64,000 bases of DNA from NCBI RefSeq assembly GCF_016908115.1, contig NZ_JAFBDH010000003.1, positions 1-64,000 on the forward strand. Direction: 5' to 3'. The DNA is from Peptoniphilus gorbachii. GTDB taxonomy: Bacteria; Bacillota; Clostridia; Tissierellales; Peptoniphilaceae. The notes below the pieces were generated by a model. The model did no database searches, had not been told where the DNA came from, and saw only the letters and a list, made by a program, of their open reading frames with translations. A program made the position numbers and the translations under genes. This document shows, in pieces, positions 54,716 to 64,000 of this stretch (position 1 is the stretch's first letter; each line of letters begins with the position of its first letter).

Positions 54716-56468
54716 ATCAGTTGACGGACCCGTTGTAATTGGTAGAAACATGGCTAATTATAAAATCAGAGAAATGGTTCTTGTTGGCGAAAAAAAATTA
54801 ATTGGCGAAGTTATTTCAATTGATGGAGACCTAGGAACAGTTCAAGTTTATGAAGAAACTGAAGGATTAAAAAGAGATGAAGAAATTATTTCAACTGGAG
54901 CACCTCTTTCTGTTAAACTTGGACCTGGAATGATTAGAGGTATTTTTGATGGAATCCAGAGACCTCTTGAAGTAATAAAGAAAAATAACGGATCCTTTAT
55001 GCCAGAAGGCCTTGGACTTATTTCTCTTGATGAAGAAAAACTTTGGGATGTAACTTTTAAGGTTGCTCTTCACGATAAAGTTCATGAAGGACAAATTTTT
55101 GCTGAAGTTCCAGAAACTGATATTATAACTCACAAAGTTATGATTCCACCAGAAGTAAATGGCGAAGTTGTAGAAATCCTTGAAAATGGAAAATATAATA
55201 TTGAAACAGTTTTATTAAAGGTAAAAGATGAATATGGAAAGATAAATGAAATAAAAATGTATCAAAACTGGCCAGTAAGAATTCCTAGACCAGTTAAGGA
55301 AAGACTTCCAATTGACAAACTTCTTGTAACTGGACAAAGAGTTTTTGATGTATTTTTTCCAATTGCCAAGGGAGGTACTACTGCAGTTCCAGGTGGATTT
55401 GGTACTGGAAAAACAATGACACAACACCAAATTGCAAAGTATTGTGATGCCGATATTATCATCTATATTGGTTGTGGTGAACGTGGTAATGAAATGACAG
55501 AAGTTTTGGAAGATTTTCCAAAGCTAATTGACCCTAACACAGGCAAGGCTCTTATGGATAGAACAATTCTTATTGCCAACACATCTAATATGCCAGTTGC
55601 CGCTCGTGAAGCATCAATTTATACTGGTGTAACCATGGCAGAATATTTTAGAGATATGGGCTATCATGTTGCCTTAATGGGCGATTCAACATCACGTTGG
55701 GCAGAAGCACTTCGTGAAATTTCTGGCCGTCTTGAAGAAATGCCAGCAGAAGAAGGATATCCTGCTTATCTTCCATCAAGAATTGCAGGCTTTTATGAAA
55801 GAGCTGGTTATGTAAAAACTTTATCTGAATCAGAAGGATCAGTTACTCTTATTGGTGCTGTTTCACCAGCTGGTGGAGATTTCTCTGAACCAGTTACTGA
55901 AAATACAAAGAGATTCGTAAATGTATTTTTAGCCCTAGATAAAGAACTTGCTTATTCAAGACACTATCCTGCTATTAACTGGATGAATTCTTATTCTGGA
56001 TACATTCCACTTCTTAAAAATTATTACGACATGAAACTTGATGGAGATCTTCCAGATTTGAGAATAAAATATTTAGATTTACTTCACAAAGAAGCAAAAT
56101 TAAATGAAATTGTAATGCTAGTTGGAGAAGATGTCCTTCCAGATGAAGAAAGACTAGTACTTGAAATTTGTCGTGTTGTAAAAGTTGGATTTTTGCAACA
56201 AAATGCCTTTAACCCAATTGACACCTTTGTGCCACTTGAAAAACAATTTGAAATGTTAAAGACAATAGATAATCTTTATGAAAAGGGCAAGGAAGCTTTA
56301 AAACTTAAAATTCCAATTTCAGTAATAAAGAACGATGCTCTTTACGGAAAAGTAATTAATATGAAATACGATATAGAAAACGAAAACTTAAAGAAATTTG
56401 TAAGCTTAAATAACGAAATTAACGACTTTTATTCAGAGCTTAGTGCAAATTATGGTGATGTAGAATGA
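54696..56468 (+). CDS. V-type ATPase catalytic subunit A
   Basis: 590 residues, catalytic. P-loop [11 protein letters not shown] near 230-240, the nonhomologous insert typical of V-type A subunits at about 115-190, [19 protein letters not shown], and [15 protein letters not shown] 54696 gives [14 protein letters not shown] and sits five bases after AGAGGTGA; a GTG at 54687 overlaps that site. Overlaps subunit E by 20 bases. Confidence 0.97.
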   Translation: MEKAIIKSVDGPVVIGRNMANYKIREMVLVGEKKLIGEVISIDGDLGTVQVYEETEGLKRDEEIISTGAPLSVKLGPGMIRGIFDGIQRPLEVIKKNNGSFMPEGLGLISLDEEKLWDVTFKVALHDKVHEGQIFAEVPETDIITHKVMIPPEVNGEVVEILENGKYNIETVLLKVKDEYGKINEIKMYQNWPVRIPRPVKERLPIDKLLVTGQRVFDVFFPIAKGGTTAVPGGFGTGKTMTQHQIAKYCDADIIIYIGCGERGNEMTEVLEDFPKLIDPNTGKALMDRTILIANTSNMPVAAREASIYTGVTMAEYFRDMGYHVALMGDSTSRWAEALREISGRLEEMPAEEGYPAYLPSRIAGFYERAGYVKTLSESEGSVTLIGAVSPAGGDFSEPVTENTKRFVNVFLALDKELAYSRHYPAINWMNSYSGYIPLLKNYYDMKLDGDLPDLRIKYLDLLHKEAKLNEIVMLVGEDVLPDEERLVLEICRVVKVGFLQQNAFNPIDTFVPLEKQFEMLKTIDNLYEKGKEALKLKIPISVIKNDALYGKVINMKYDIENENLKKFVSLNNEINDFYSELSANYGDVE

Positions 56469-57856
56469 AAAAAGAATATTTAACACTTGATAGAATTGAG
56501 GGATCATTACTAGAACTTTCAAATCTTCACAGAGTTAGTTATGGTGAAGTTGTAAGAATTAAATCAAAAGACGGCAAGAGATCAGAAATTGGTCAAGTTA
56601 TAAAAATCGATGACGATAAGGCAATTGTACAAGTTTTTGGCAACAATTTAGGTGTTTCCACAAAAAATACTAAGGTAGAATTTTCTGCTCATCCCTTTGA
56701 AATTCCTCTATCTGGAGAAATTTTAGGAAGAGTATTTAATGGAACAGCTGAGCCTATAGATAAGGGCGGTGCCATCTATTCCAATGATGTATATAACATC
56801 AATGGTAGACCAATTAACCCATCAGCAAGAGAGTACCCAAGAAACTTTATTCAAACAGGTATATCTTCCATTGATGGACTTATGACATTAATTAGAGGAC
56901 AAAAACTTCCAATCTTTTCAGGTTCAGGTCTTCCTCATAATGAAGTTGCTGCACAAATTGTTAGACAAGCAAAAATTGCAGATGAAGCTGGAGAAAATAA
57001 CTTTGCCATAGTCTTTGCTGCAATTGGTGTAAAACATGACGAAGCTGATTTCTTTAGAGAAAGCTTCAAAAACTCTGGTGTAATTGACAAGGTAGTAATG
57101 TATATAAATTATGCAGATGATCCAATTATGGAAAGACTTATTGCACCAAAATGTGCCCTAACAGCTGCAGAATATCTTGCCTTTGAAAAAAATATGCAAG
57201 TTCTTGTAATAATGACAGATATAACATCTTATGCTGAAGCCCTAAGAGAAGTTTCATCATCAAGAGAAGAAGTACCATCAAGAAAGGGCTATCCAGGACA
57301 CCTTTATTCTGATTTAGCAGCTCTTTATGAAAGAGCAGGTATGATTAAGGATAGTGAAGGTTCTGTAACTCTTATTCCAATTCTTACAATGCCTAATGAT
57401 GATATCACTCACCCAATTCCTGACTTAACTGGTTATATTACAGAAGGACAAATTGTTGTAAGTCGTGATTTATTCTCCAAGGGAGTTTATCCACCAATTG
57501 ATGTACTTCCATCTTTATCAAGACTTATGAAGGATGGAATTGGCGAAGGTTATACAAGAGAAGATCACCCAGATTTATCTTCACAACTTTTTGCATCCTA
57601 CTCAAAGGTACAAGAAACTAGAGCACTTGCACAAATTATTGGTGAAGATGATATTTCTGATGATGAAAAATTAATTTTAAAATTTGGAAATGAGTTTGAA
57701 AAGAGATTTTTGACACAAGACCAAAATGAAAATAGAGATATAGAAGAAACCCTAGATTTAGGTTGGGAATTATTAAAGATACTTCCAACTCAAATGATTG
57801 ATAGAATTGATCCTAAGTTAAAAGAAAAATATTTAGGTGATAAGAATGGCAATTAA
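56465..57856 (+). CDS. V-type ATPase regulatory subunit B
   Basis: 463 residues, non-catalytic partner of [20 protein letters not shown] replaces a true P-loop, as expected; [30 protein letters not shown] carries the conserved Arg region in pieces; [18 protein letters not shown] near 340. Four-base overlap with A. Confidence 0.97.
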   Translation: MKKEYLTLDRIEGSLLELSNLHRVSYGEVVRIKSKDGKRSEIGQVIKIDDDKAIVQVFGNNLGVSTKNTKVEFSAHPFEIPLSGEILGRVFNGTAEPIDKGGAIYSNDVYNINGRPINPSAREYPRNFIQTGISSIDGLMTLIRGQKLPIFSGSGLPHNEVAAQIVRQAKIADEAGENNFAIVFAAIGVKHDEADFFRESFKNSGVIDKVVMYINYADDPIMERLIAPKCALTAAEYLAFEKNMQVLVIMTDITSYAEALREVSSSREEVPSRKGYPGHLYSDLAALYERAGMIKDSEGSVTLIPILTMPNDDITHPIPDLTGYITEGQIVVSRDLFSKGVYPPIDVLPSLSRLMKDGIGEGYTREDHPDLSSQLFASYSKVQETRALAQIIGEDDISDDEKLILKFGNEFEKRFLTQDQNENRDIEETLDLGWELLKILPTQMIDRIDPKLKEKYLGDKNGN

Positions 57857-58481
57857 GGTAACTCCTACTAAGGCAAATTTAATAGCATCAAAAAATGCTC
57901 TTGTACTTGCAGAGAAGGGTTATGACCTTCTTGATAAGAAAAGAACTGTCCTAATAAAAGAAATGATGGACTTAAATAAAAATGCAAAGAAGCTTCAATC
58001 TGAAATAGAAGAAAAATTTGAAAAATCTTATGCTGAGCTAACTGAAGCCACAATTTCTATGGGGGCACTTTCTTTAAAGGAAATGGGAGAAACTGCACCG
58101 CTTGAAAAGGAATATCAAGTTATTTCTCGTTCAGTAATGGGTCTTGAACTTCCAAAAATTAAATATGAAAAGACTAAAGTCAAGGCAGATTATTCTCTGC
58201 ATCAATCTAATGCAGCTTTTGATAGAGCAAAGATAAATATTTCTGAAATTTTACGTGTTATTTATGAACTTGCAGAGATTGAGACTTCAGTTTTTAGACT
58301 TGCAAATGAAATAAAAAAGACTGCAAAAAGAGCCAATGCTCTTGATAAAATTCAAATTCCTAAGTACAAGCACATTATTAGAGAAATTGAAGATATATTA
58401 GCAGAAAAAGAAAGAGAAGACTTTTTTAGACTTAAAAAAGTAAAAAATAAAAAGAATAGAAAAGTTAAAGAAAATAAATAA
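57846..58481 (+). CDS. V-type ATPase subunit D
   Basis: 211 residues, central rotor coiled coil. [33 protein letters not shown] is the family opening in two parts; second helix near 155-200 ([21 protein letters not shown]). ATG 57846 with AGGTGATAAGA upstream, overlapping subunit B by 11 bases. Last gene of the operon. Confidence 0.95.
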   Translation: MAIKVTPTKANLIASKNALVLAEKGYDLLDKKRTVLIKEMMDLNKNAKKLQSEIEEKFEKSYAELTEATISMGALSLKEMGETAPLEKEYQVISRSVMGLELPKIKYEKTKVKADYSLHQSNAAFDRAKINISEILRVIYELAEIETSVFRLANEIKKTAKRANALDKIQIPKYKHIIREIEDILAEKEREDFFRLKKVKNKKNRKVKENK

Positions 58482-58492
58482 GATAGAAAATA

Positions 58493-58529
58493 AAAAAATC
58501 CTAGAGCTATTTAAGCTTTAGGATTTTTT
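58493..58529. terminator. Bidirectional terminator between V-ATPase and AspT-like gene
   Basis: AAATCCTAGAGCT (58496-58508) pairs with AGCTTTAGGATTT (58514-58526), one G-U; A-run before and T-run after allow use from both sides. Confidence 0.9.
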
Positions 58530-58574
58530 CGTGTAGAAAATTTCTACAAATTTAACTTTTTATTCTTTTAAATT

Positions 58575-59705
58575 TTAGCTAACTGGGAAAAATACATTTA
58601 TAATTTGTGGCAAGAATACCATCATTACTGTTGCAGTTGGTTGTGTAGCTGCATAAAAAGATGAAACTTTGTCATCATTTGTAACTTGAAGTAGGGCTCC
58701 AAGAGATGGTGCTGATGTCATTGATCCAGTTGTTGCACCAAGTGCTGCAAATAGTGGCAACTTGAAAACTTTATAAGAAACAAATAAGGATACAAGAGCA
58801 GGAACAAGTGTCATAATAACTCCCGCTAAAAATAATTTTGCACCATATTGTGTTATAACTTCAACAAATCCAGTACCAGCACTTACACCTGATTCCAAAA
58901 GGAAAAAGGCAAGGCCAAGGTCACGAACAAGTGAAAGTCTTTCATTAGAAACAGTTAAATTAACTTTTCCAATTCTTCCATAATGTCCAAGTACTAAACC
59001 CATAATTAAGGATCCACCACCTGCACCAAGGGATAAATTAACACTATCGCCAACAGGTATTTTTATTGATCCAAGTAAAACACCAAGAACTGAAGCAAGT
59101 GCAACTGCAAATAGTCCATTTTTTTCAAAATTTATTAAATCTTTTGCTTCAACTTTTTCCTCAGTATCGTGTTCTACAGGAAGAATTAATTTTTTGTTTT
59201 CTTCATCAATATCAACCTTTAAAATTCTTGGTACAAGTTGAACAATTAAAACAACGCCAACAACACCAAAGGCATAGGCAATCCCGTAGCCAACTCCAGG
59301 TAAATTTGAAGTTGTAAGACCCTTTACTGTTCCAAGCATTGATGTAGATGTCATGGCTCCAGTGGCAAGTCCCATAGAAAGTGATAATTCAATATTAAAT
59401 AATTTTGAAATTAATACTATTAAAACCCCGCCAACGGCTGTTGTAATAAAGGAAATTGCCAAAAAGGAAACTCCGTTTTTCTTAATGTTTGCCATAAAAG
59501 TTGGTCCAGCCATTAATCCTATTGGTGCAAGGAATAGGACAAGTCCTAATTTTGCTAAAAATTTTGGAACTTCAAAGCCAAAATGCCCAAAGAAAAGGGC
59601 AACAATTAAAATTGCTGAGGCGCCAAATTTTATTCCAAAAAAATTAATATGTCCAAAGGCGTAACCAAGGACCATTATTAAAAATATTATTAGTAATTCG
59701 TTCAT
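58575..59705 (-). CDS. AspT/YidE-type (aspartate-alanine exchanger family) transporter
   Basis: 376 residues with about ten spans arranged as two repeats: LGLVLFLAPIGLMAGPTF near 52-69 and LGLAFFLLESGVSAGTGF near 265-282, with ATGAMTSTSMLGTV and ATTGSMTSAPSLGAL as the matching Ser/Thr-rich substrate loops. Lacks the TrkA-C domains found between repeats in AspT; a short acidic linker lies there instead. Family moves dicarboxylates or amino acids; substrate unknown, glutamate or aspartate would suit a histidine fermenter. AAGGAGG before ATG. Confidence 0.75.
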   Translation of the reverse strand: MNELLIIFLIMVLGYAFGHINFFGIKFGASAILIVALFFGHFGFEVPKFLAKLGLVLFLAPIGLMAGPTFMANIKKNGVSFLAISFITTAVGGVLIVLISKLFNIELSLSMGLATGAMTSTSMLGTVKGLTTSNLPGVGYGIAYAFGVVGVVLIVQLVPRILKVDIDEENKKLILPVEHDTEEKVEAKDLINFEKNGLFAVALASVLGVLLGSIKIPVGDSVNLSLGAGGGSLIMGLVLGHYGRIGKVNLTVSNERLSLVRDLGLAFFLLESGVSAGTGFVEVITQYGAKLFLAGVIMTLVPALVSLFVSYKVFKLPLFAALGATTGSMTSAPSLGALLQVTNDDKVSSFYAATQPTATVMMVFLPQIINVFFPVS

Positions 59706-59836
59706 AAAAAACCTCCTTTAGCTAATTAATAATAACATTTCAAGAAGATAAAGTAAAGCATTGTGGTATATAATAAATTCAATTTTACATTATGCTATAT
59801 TTTTTTAAAAAAATTTAATAAAATAAAAAATTTTTC

Positions 59837-59865
59837 TTGATTTTGTAAAATAATTTTATTATAAT
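59837..59865 (+). promoter_or_regulatory. Promoter of the YtrA-type operon
   Basis: TTGATT (59837-59842), 17-base spacer, TATAAT (59860-59865). Confidence 0.65.
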
Positions 59866-59870
59866 AACTA

Positions 59871-59892
59871 TTGTATTAAGGAATCAATACAA
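59871..59892. promoter_or_regulatory. Likely autoregulatory operator of the YtrA-type regulator
   Basis: Perfect inverted repeat TTGTATT (59871-59877) and AATACAA (59886-59892) around 8 bases, starting right at the predicted transcription start. YtrA-family regulators usually repress their own operon from such a site. Confidence 0.55.
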
Positions 59893-59972
59893 AGGTACAA
59901 AAATTTTATTGCTTAAAATTTTTTAAATTCAAAAAATATATTAGAAATTTCTAAATAGAAGAGGAGGTTTAT

Positions 59973-60332
59973 ATGGAATTTGATAATAATAGACCTATTT
60001 ACTTACAGCTTCTTGAAGATTTTAAGTTAAAAATTTCAAGTGGAGTTTGGAAAAGTGGAGACAAGATGGACACAGTTAGAAACTTAGCTAAAATTTATGG
60101 AGTAAATCCCAATACTGTGCAAAGGGCACTGCAAGAGCTTGAAAGAGAAGGTCTTGCCAAGTCAAATAGGACTAGTGGAAGATTTATAACTGAGGACGAG
60201 GAAAAAATTAATGATATGGCAAAGGAAGCTTTTTATAGGTCCTGCGACGATTTAATCACTGTTGCAGATGAACTTAAACTGACAAAGGAAAAATCAATAA
60301 AACTTTTAGATGAGTATTGGAGGGAAATATGA
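59973..60332 (+). CDS. GntR-family transcriptional regulator, YtrA type
   Basis: 119 residues: N-terminal winged helix (NNRPIYLQLLEDFKLKISSG, then VNPNTVQRALQELEREGL) and a short C-terminal helical tail instead of a ligand domain, the YtrA layout. AGGAGG before ATG. Overlaps the ATPase gene by four bases; expected to repress its own operon until a cell-wall or membrane stress signal. Confidence 0.92.
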   Translation: MEFDNNRPIYLQLLEDFKLKISSGVWKSGDKMDTVRNLAKIYGVNPNTVQRALQELEREGLAKSNRTSGRFITEDEEKINDMAKEAFYRSCDDLITVADELKLTKEKSIKLLDEYWREI

Positions 60333-61015
60333 GTAAAATAGAAATAAAAGATTTATCTATGGGCTACAAAAATAAAGTCCTTGATAATTTAAATTTAGAA
60401 CTTGAAAAGGGACAAATCGTAGGACTTGTTGGTCCCAATGGTGCAGGTAAGTCAACCCTACTTAGGATCCTTGCAGGATTAGAAAAAACTTACAAGGGAA
60501 GTGTGGTAATTGATGGAGAAGAAATTTCTTACAAGACGGCAGAAATTCTTTCTTATCAACCAGATAAGTTTGCTCTTAGCGACAAGCTTTCTGTAAAGGA
60601 AGTTGTTAGAACTTATAAAAAATTCTTCAAGGACTTTGACGAAGAAAAGTTTTACAGGATTTATGAAGAATTTAAACTTCCACAAGGAGCCAAGGTCAAA
60701 GAAATGAGTAAGGGTATGAGAGAAAAAATGCAAATTGCCCTTAGTCTTTCAAGAAAGGCAGAGATCTTCCTCTTAGACGAACCAATTTCTGGAGTTGACC
60801 CTTCGGCGAGAAAGGCAATCATCCAAACTATTTTAAATAATTTTGAAGAAGACTCTCTAATTATTTTATCAACTCATTTAATAAATCAAATCGAACCACT
60901 ACTTGACAGGGTTCTCTTCCTTTCAGAAGGCAAGATTAGCCTTAACAAGACAGTAGATGAAATAAGAAGTGAAAAGAATATGAGTATAGAAGACTACTTT
61001 ACGGAGGTATTTTAA
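60329..61015 (+). CDS. ABC exporter ATPase of the YtrA-type operon
   Basis: 228 residues. Walker A GPNGAGKST near 34-42, signature MSKGMREKMQIALSL (a degenerate LSGGQ), Walker B IFLLDEPISGVDP, H-loop STHLI. ATG 60329 with GGAGGG upstream. Pairs with the membrane protein that follows, as in YtrBC-like exporters linked to cell-envelope antibiotics. Confidence 0.9.
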   Translation: MSKIEIKDLSMGYKNKVLDNLNLELEKGQIVGLVGPNGAGKSTLLRILAGLEKTYKGSVVIDGEEISYKTAEILSYQPDKFALSDKLSVKEVVRTYKKFFKDFDEEKFYRIYEEFKLPQGAKVKEMSKGMREKMQIALSLSRKAEIFLLDEPISGVDPSARKAIIQTILNNFEEDSLIILSTHLINQIEPLLDRVLFLSEGKISLNKTVDEIRSEKNMSIEDYFTEVF

Positions 61016-61779
61016 TGGGAAAATTACTTGGACATCAAATAAAAAATCACTTTAGATATAATTGGTTCATTCCAATTTTGCCAGTAGCCCTAATTATTTT
61101 TGGATTATTATTTTCAAATGTTAATAATGAAGTTGGAGACAGTGCAATTGTCCTAGGCGTGATGGCCCTAATGTTTGGTTACATGGCAGCAGCTATAACA
61201 GTTATAGTTGGCGACTATAATATGTTCTTTGGCGACAGCGCCTTATTTTATGAATCAACACCAATAAGTCCTTCAGCAAAAACTTTTTCAAGATTTTTAT
61301 ATTATCTTATAATGTTTATTATCTATTCACTCTATTTAGGATTAATGGTTTTCCTATTTGTTGCAGTTCCATCTGTTGATGGTGGAGTAGTAAATATAAC
61401 TTGGGCAGATATAAGTAAGGCAATTAATGAAGTTGGAGTAAGAAACATATTAGTATTACTTGCTTGGGTCTTAATAGCTTTATTTAATAATATAATTAGC
61501 ATAATCTTCGCAGTTACACTTGGTGGTGGTAAAAAACTAAGAAGATTTGGACTAGGTGGACCAGTCCTTGTATATATAGGACTAGGAATGATAGAAGGAG
61601 CAGTAATCTATATCTTAGACAAATTTGACTTGTTTACGAATATAGAACTATTCCTTAACAATGGAGATGTGTTCATGAGGGGGATGGGAATAGGAATACT
61701 AATTCCAATGCTTTTAGAAACAATAGCCTTATTTTTTGCAGTTTATTACATGCACAAAAATAGAATTTCTGTAAATTAA
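61015..61779 (+). CDS. ABC exporter membrane subunit
   Basis: 254 residues, six spans (FIPILPVALIIFGLLF, VMALMFGYMAAAITVIVGDY, and others). FFGDSALFYESTPISPSAKTF is a cytoplasmic loop common in ABC-2-type subunits. Start overlaps the ATPase stop by one base. Substrate unknown. Confidence 0.85.
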   Translation: MGKLLGHQIKNHFRYNWFIPILPVALIIFGLLFSNVNNEVGDSAIVLGVMALMFGYMAAAITVIVGDYNMFFGDSALFYESTPISPSAKTFSRFLYYLIMFIIYSLYLGLMVFLFVAVPSVDGGVVNITWADISKAINEVGVRNILVLLAWVLIALFNNIISIIFAVTLGGGKKLRRFGLGGPVLVYIGLGMIEGAVIYILDKFDLFTNIELFLNNGDVFMRGMGIGILIPMLLETIALFFAVYYMHKNRISVN

Positions 61780-61802
61780 AATTTAGTCAAATTAAAAAAT
61801 TA

Positions 61803-61838
61803 GGGTTCACTAGATTCTTAGTGAACTCTTTTTTTTTT
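61803..61838 (+). terminator. Terminator of the YtrA-type operon
   Basis: GTTCACTA (61805-61812) pairs with TAGTGAAC (61819-61826), extended by G-U and G-C pairs, then ten T. Confidence 0.92.
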
Positions 61839-61846
61839 ACATAAAA

Positions 61847-61916
61847 GTTAACTAAGAAAATAAAATAGTTGACAAAAATCATTGCGAGTGTTAACTTATT
61901 TAAAGTAATTGTTTAC
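61847..61916. promoter_or_regulatory. Four-box BirA operator array with embedded promoter
   Basis: GTTAAC (61847), GTTGAC (61868), GTTAAC (61890) and GTTTAC (61911) start 21, 22 and 21 bases apart. A BirA site is two such boxes with a 15- or 16-base gap, so two tandem sites or a continuous array can form. The -35 TTGACA (61869-61874) overlaps box two and a weak -10 TAACTT (61892-61897) overlaps box three at 17-base spacing, so bound BirA would block it. Confidence 0.7.
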
Positions 61917-61940
61917 AATTTTTAAAATTTGGAGGAAGAT

Positions 61941-62495
61941 TTGAAAAATTTAAAAGCGAGAGAATTAGTATTATGTTCTCTATTTGTGGCATTAATTATT
62001 GTGGGGACTTTTATTAGAATTCCCATACCGGTTTTACCCTTTACCTTGCAACTTTTATTTACTATGCTTGCAGGTTTACTTTTAGGTCCAGAACTTGGTG
62101 CAATTTGTGTTCTTGTTTACATAATTTTGGGTCTAATAGGACTTCCAGTTTTCACAGAGGGTGGAGGATTTGGATATATCTTTAAGCCTACTTTTGGATA
62201 CATAGTTGGCTTTGCAGTGGGTGCCTACGCTACAGGAAAAATTGCAAATAAAGAAAAGAGACCAGACATGAAAAGACTTCTTACTGCAAACTTCGTGGGA
62301 CTAGCTATAGTTTACATATTTGGCATGGTTTACTATTACTTTATCAGCAATTTTTATTTGGCATCTCCAATTGGAGTAAAGGCAATTATAATTTACTGCT
62401 TCCTACTTGCAGTGCCAGGAGATATATTTTTGTGTTTTGTGGGAGCTTTTCTCGGCAAGAGATTAATCCCAATTGTAAATAAGAGCTATAACTAA
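61941..62495 (+). CDS. bioY: Biotin transporter BioY (ECF S component)
   Basis: 184 residues, six spans. VGTFIRIPIPVLPFTLQ, GPELGAICVLVYIILGLIGLPVF in parts and GGGFGYIFKPTFGYIVGF are the BioY biotin-pocket motifs. TTG 61941 with GGAGGAAGAT upstream is preferred over a TTG at 61929, which overlaps that ribosome site. Works with a shared ECF ATPase module encoded elsewhere. First gene of a biotin operon. Confidence 0.94.
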   Translation: MKNLKARELVLCSLFVALIIVGTFIRIPIPVLPFTLQLLFTMLAGLLLGPELGAICVLVYIILGLIGLPVFTEGGGFGYIFKPTFGYIVGFAVGAYATGKIANKEKRPDMKRLLTANFVGLAIVYIFGMVYYYFISNFYLASPIGVKAIIIYCFLLAVPGDIFLCFVGAFLGKRLIPIVNKSYN

Positions 62496-62505
62496 GGAGA
62501 AAAAA

Positions 62506-63189
62506 ATGAGTAAAAATATTTTTGTAACAGGAACAGGAACTGAAATTGGAAAGACCTATGTTGCAGGTCTATTAGTAAAAAAATTAGCTGAAGCCGAAGC
62601 TAAATCTTATTACTACAAGGCTGCCATGAGTGGAAATGTAAGAGATAAAAATGGAAAATTAATTCCAGGAGATGCAAAATTTGTAAAAGATTTTGCAAAT
62701 ATAGATGAGCCACTTGATGAAATGTGCCACTATGTTTATGAAAATGCTTATTCTCCACACTTGGCAGCAAGAATAGAAGGCGGTCCTATTGATTTGGATT
62801 TTGTAATAGAAAAATTTGATGAATTAAAGGAAAAATGTGACTTCATAACTTTAGAAGGATCTGGTGGAATTTTGTGTCCCCTAAGATATGATGAAGAAAA
62901 AATTTTCTTAGAAGACTTTATAAAAAAATGTGGTCTTTCATCAATAATTGTAGCTGATGCAGGTCTTGGAACAATAAACAGTGTAGTCTTAACTGCTTTT
63001 TATATGAAGGAAAAGGGCATGAAGGTCAAGGGAATAATTTTTAACAATTACATTCCTGGCGATGTTATGCAAGAAGATAACATTAAGATGTGTGAAATCA
63101 TGAGCGGTCTTAAAGTTCTTGCCTGTGTGAAAAAGGGCGATAAAGACCTTGATATTGATCTAGAAGTTTTAAAAGAAATTTATGAATAG
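62506..63189 (+). CDS. bioD: Dethiobiotin synthetase
   Basis: 227 residues. Forms the ureido ring of dethiobiotin from diaminopelargonate, CO2 and ATP. P-loop GTGTEIGKTYVAGLL near 8-22; substrate-binding KAAMSGN near 41-47 and the LEGSGGILCPL loop near 117-127. AAGGAG before ATG, 10 bases after bioY. Followed 8 bases later by bioA. Confidence 0.94.
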   Translation: MSKNIFVTGTGTEIGKTYVAGLLVKKLAEAEAKSYYYKAAMSGNVRDKNGKLIPGDAKFVKDFANIDEPLDEMCHYVYENAYSPHLAARIEGGPIDLDFVIEKFDELKEKCDFITLEGSGGILCPLRYDEEKIFLEDFIKKCGLSSIIVADAGLGTINSVVLTAFYMKEKGMKVKGIIFNNYIPGDVMQEDNIKMCEIMSGLKVLACVKKGDKDLDIDLEVLKEIYE

Positions 63190-63197
63190 GAGTTATT

Positions 63198-64000
63198 ATG
63201 ATTTGGTATCCTTATGAACAAATGAAAACCATGAAGCCACCCTACAAGGTAATTGATGCCAAGGGAATATATCTTTACACAAAAGATAATAAAATGATTG
63301 ACTCTGTATCTTCTTGGTGGAGCAATATTTACGGCTACAAAAATGAAAAGTTAAATGAAGCAATTATAAATCAAGTGAATAAATTTTCTCATGTAATGCT
63401 TGGTGGTCTCACTCACGATCCAGTGGAAAAACTTTCGAATAAATTAAAAGAATTTTTGCCAGGTGATTTGGACTATCCCTTCTTCTCTGATTCTGGATCA
63501 GTTTCAGTTGAAGTTGCCTTAAAGATGGCACTTCAATTTTACATGAATAAGGGTGAAGAAAATAGAACTATGGTCCTTGCCCTTAACCACGCTTATCATG
63601 GCGATACTTTTAAAACTATGGAAGTTGGCGACGACGAAGACTATCACTTTGTCCTAGAAGCCTATGGCAAAAGCAAATATGTAGTTCACATTCCAACAGA
63701 AATTCCTGCCCTAGAAAAAGCCTTTGAAGAATATGGAGACAAATTAAATTCTTTTATAGTTGAACCACTTTTACAAGGTGCAGGCGGCATGAGAATGTAT
63801 GATATTTCTTTTCTTGAAAGAGCGAGAGAACTTTGCGACGAATATAAGGTGCTTTTGATTTTTGATGAAGTTGCAACTGGATTTGGAAGAACGGGTAATA
63901 GATTTGTTGCAGACTTAGTTTTGCCGGATATAATTTGCCTTGGAAAGGCATTAACTGGTGGCTATATTGGTCACGCAGCAACTGTTGCCAATAAAAAAGT
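63198..64000 (+). CDS. bioA: Adenosylmethionine-8-amino-7-oxononanoate aminotransferase, 5' part
   Basis: Open from ATG 63198 (AGGAG upstream) to the window edge, 267 codons without stop; the rest lies outside. Makes diaminopelargonate, the BioD substrate, from KAPA with S-adenosylmethionine as amino donor. WYPYEQMKTM opening, SVSSWWSNIYGY, the PLP-phosphate loop DSGSVSVEVALKMA, NHAYHGDT, FDEVATGFGRTG, and CLGKALTGGY with the PLP Lys. bioF and bioB are not in the window, so use of imported KAPA or a downstream gene is open. Confidence 0.95.
   Translation, partial: MIWYPYEQMKTMKPPYKVIDAKGIYLYTKDNKMIDSVSSWWSNIYGYKNEKLNEAIINQVNKFSHVMLGGLTHDPVEKLSNKLKEFLPGDLDYPFFSDSGSVSVEVALKMALQFYMNKGEENRTMVLALNHAYHGDTFKTMEVGDDEDYHFVLEAYGKSKYVVHIPTEIPALEKAFEEYGDKLNSFIVEPLLQGAGGMRMYDISFLERARELCDEYKVLLIFDEVATGFGRTGNRFVADLVLPDIICLGKALTGGYIGHAATVANKK

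Noticed and set aside
1-64000. tRNA or rRNA genes, CRISPR arrays, prophage
   Set aside because: No CCA-ended cloverleaf-like GC-richer segment, no regularly spaced direct repeats with unique spacers, and no phage structural or integrase genes were seen.

Overview
The window is AT-rich with Gram-positive-type signals: strong GGAGG or GGTGAT ribosome sites, frequent GTG and TTG starts, sigma-A-like promoters and many short hairpin-plus-T terminators. Gene content fits an anaerobic, amino-acid-fermenting low-GC Firmicute, most plausibly a Peptoniphilus-like member of the Tissierellia. The evidence is histidine fermentation through the formiminoglutamate/tetrahydrofolate route, a V-type ATPase, FeoAAB, ThyX, a BioY-BioD-BioA salvage operon and a GlmL homologue. 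The genus is inferred from content and was not tested by any search.

Layout. 1-0.75 kb: edge of an IS3-family transposase and a LURP-one-like gene. 0.87-6.7 kb: divergent hutU and hutI, then an NhaC-type carrier behind a long structured intergenic region. 6.7-14.8 kb: small membrane protein, cytoplasmic gamma-glutamyltransferase-like enzyme, uvrB-uvrA, L,D-transpeptidase. 14.8-17.2 kb: polar amino-acid ABC importer. 17.3-18.2 kb: a frameshifted gene and a small membrane protein between two near-identical terminators. 18.6-24.8 kb: hutH-ftcD-fhs-fchA-glmL. 25-26.6 kb: DUF2207 membrane protein. 26.8-30.6 kb: catalase followed by an AhbC/AhbD/NirJ-like radical SAM enzyme, an S-component-like membrane protein and a staygreen-domain protein. 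30.7-36.1 kb: NUDIX, cysS, mini-RNase III, thyX, rlmB, rae1-like and a zinc-ribbon/SH3 protein. 36.4-39.2 kb: feoA-feoA-feoB and a FeoB-associated Cys-rich peptide. 39.7-48.9 kb: a ten-gene FTR1/P19-type iron-uptake locus lying between two degenerate ISL3-type remnants in the same orientation. 49.5 kb: a second Cys-rich peptide gene with an in-frame TGA at a Cys position. 50-58.5 kb: V-ATPase operon. 58.6-61.8 kb: AspT/YidE-like carrier and a YtrA-type regulator with an ABC exporter. 61.8-64 kb: biotin operon behind four evenly spaced GTTAAC-like boxes; bioA runs off the edge.

How it works together. HutH, HutU and HutI take histidine to formiminoglutamate; FtcD, FchA and Fhs move the formimino carbon onto tetrahydrofolate and can recover ATP as formate is released; the product glutamate could enter a B12-dependent glutamate mutase route, which would explain GlmL. 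Two ferrous or ferric uptake routes (Feo and FTR1/P19) sit side by side. The catalase cluster looks linked to tetrapyrrole supply. Most promising for new biology are the catalase/radical-SAM/staygreen group, the IS-flanked iron locus with its FMN-binding lipoprotein and extra permease, and the structured leaders upstream of nhaC and hutH.
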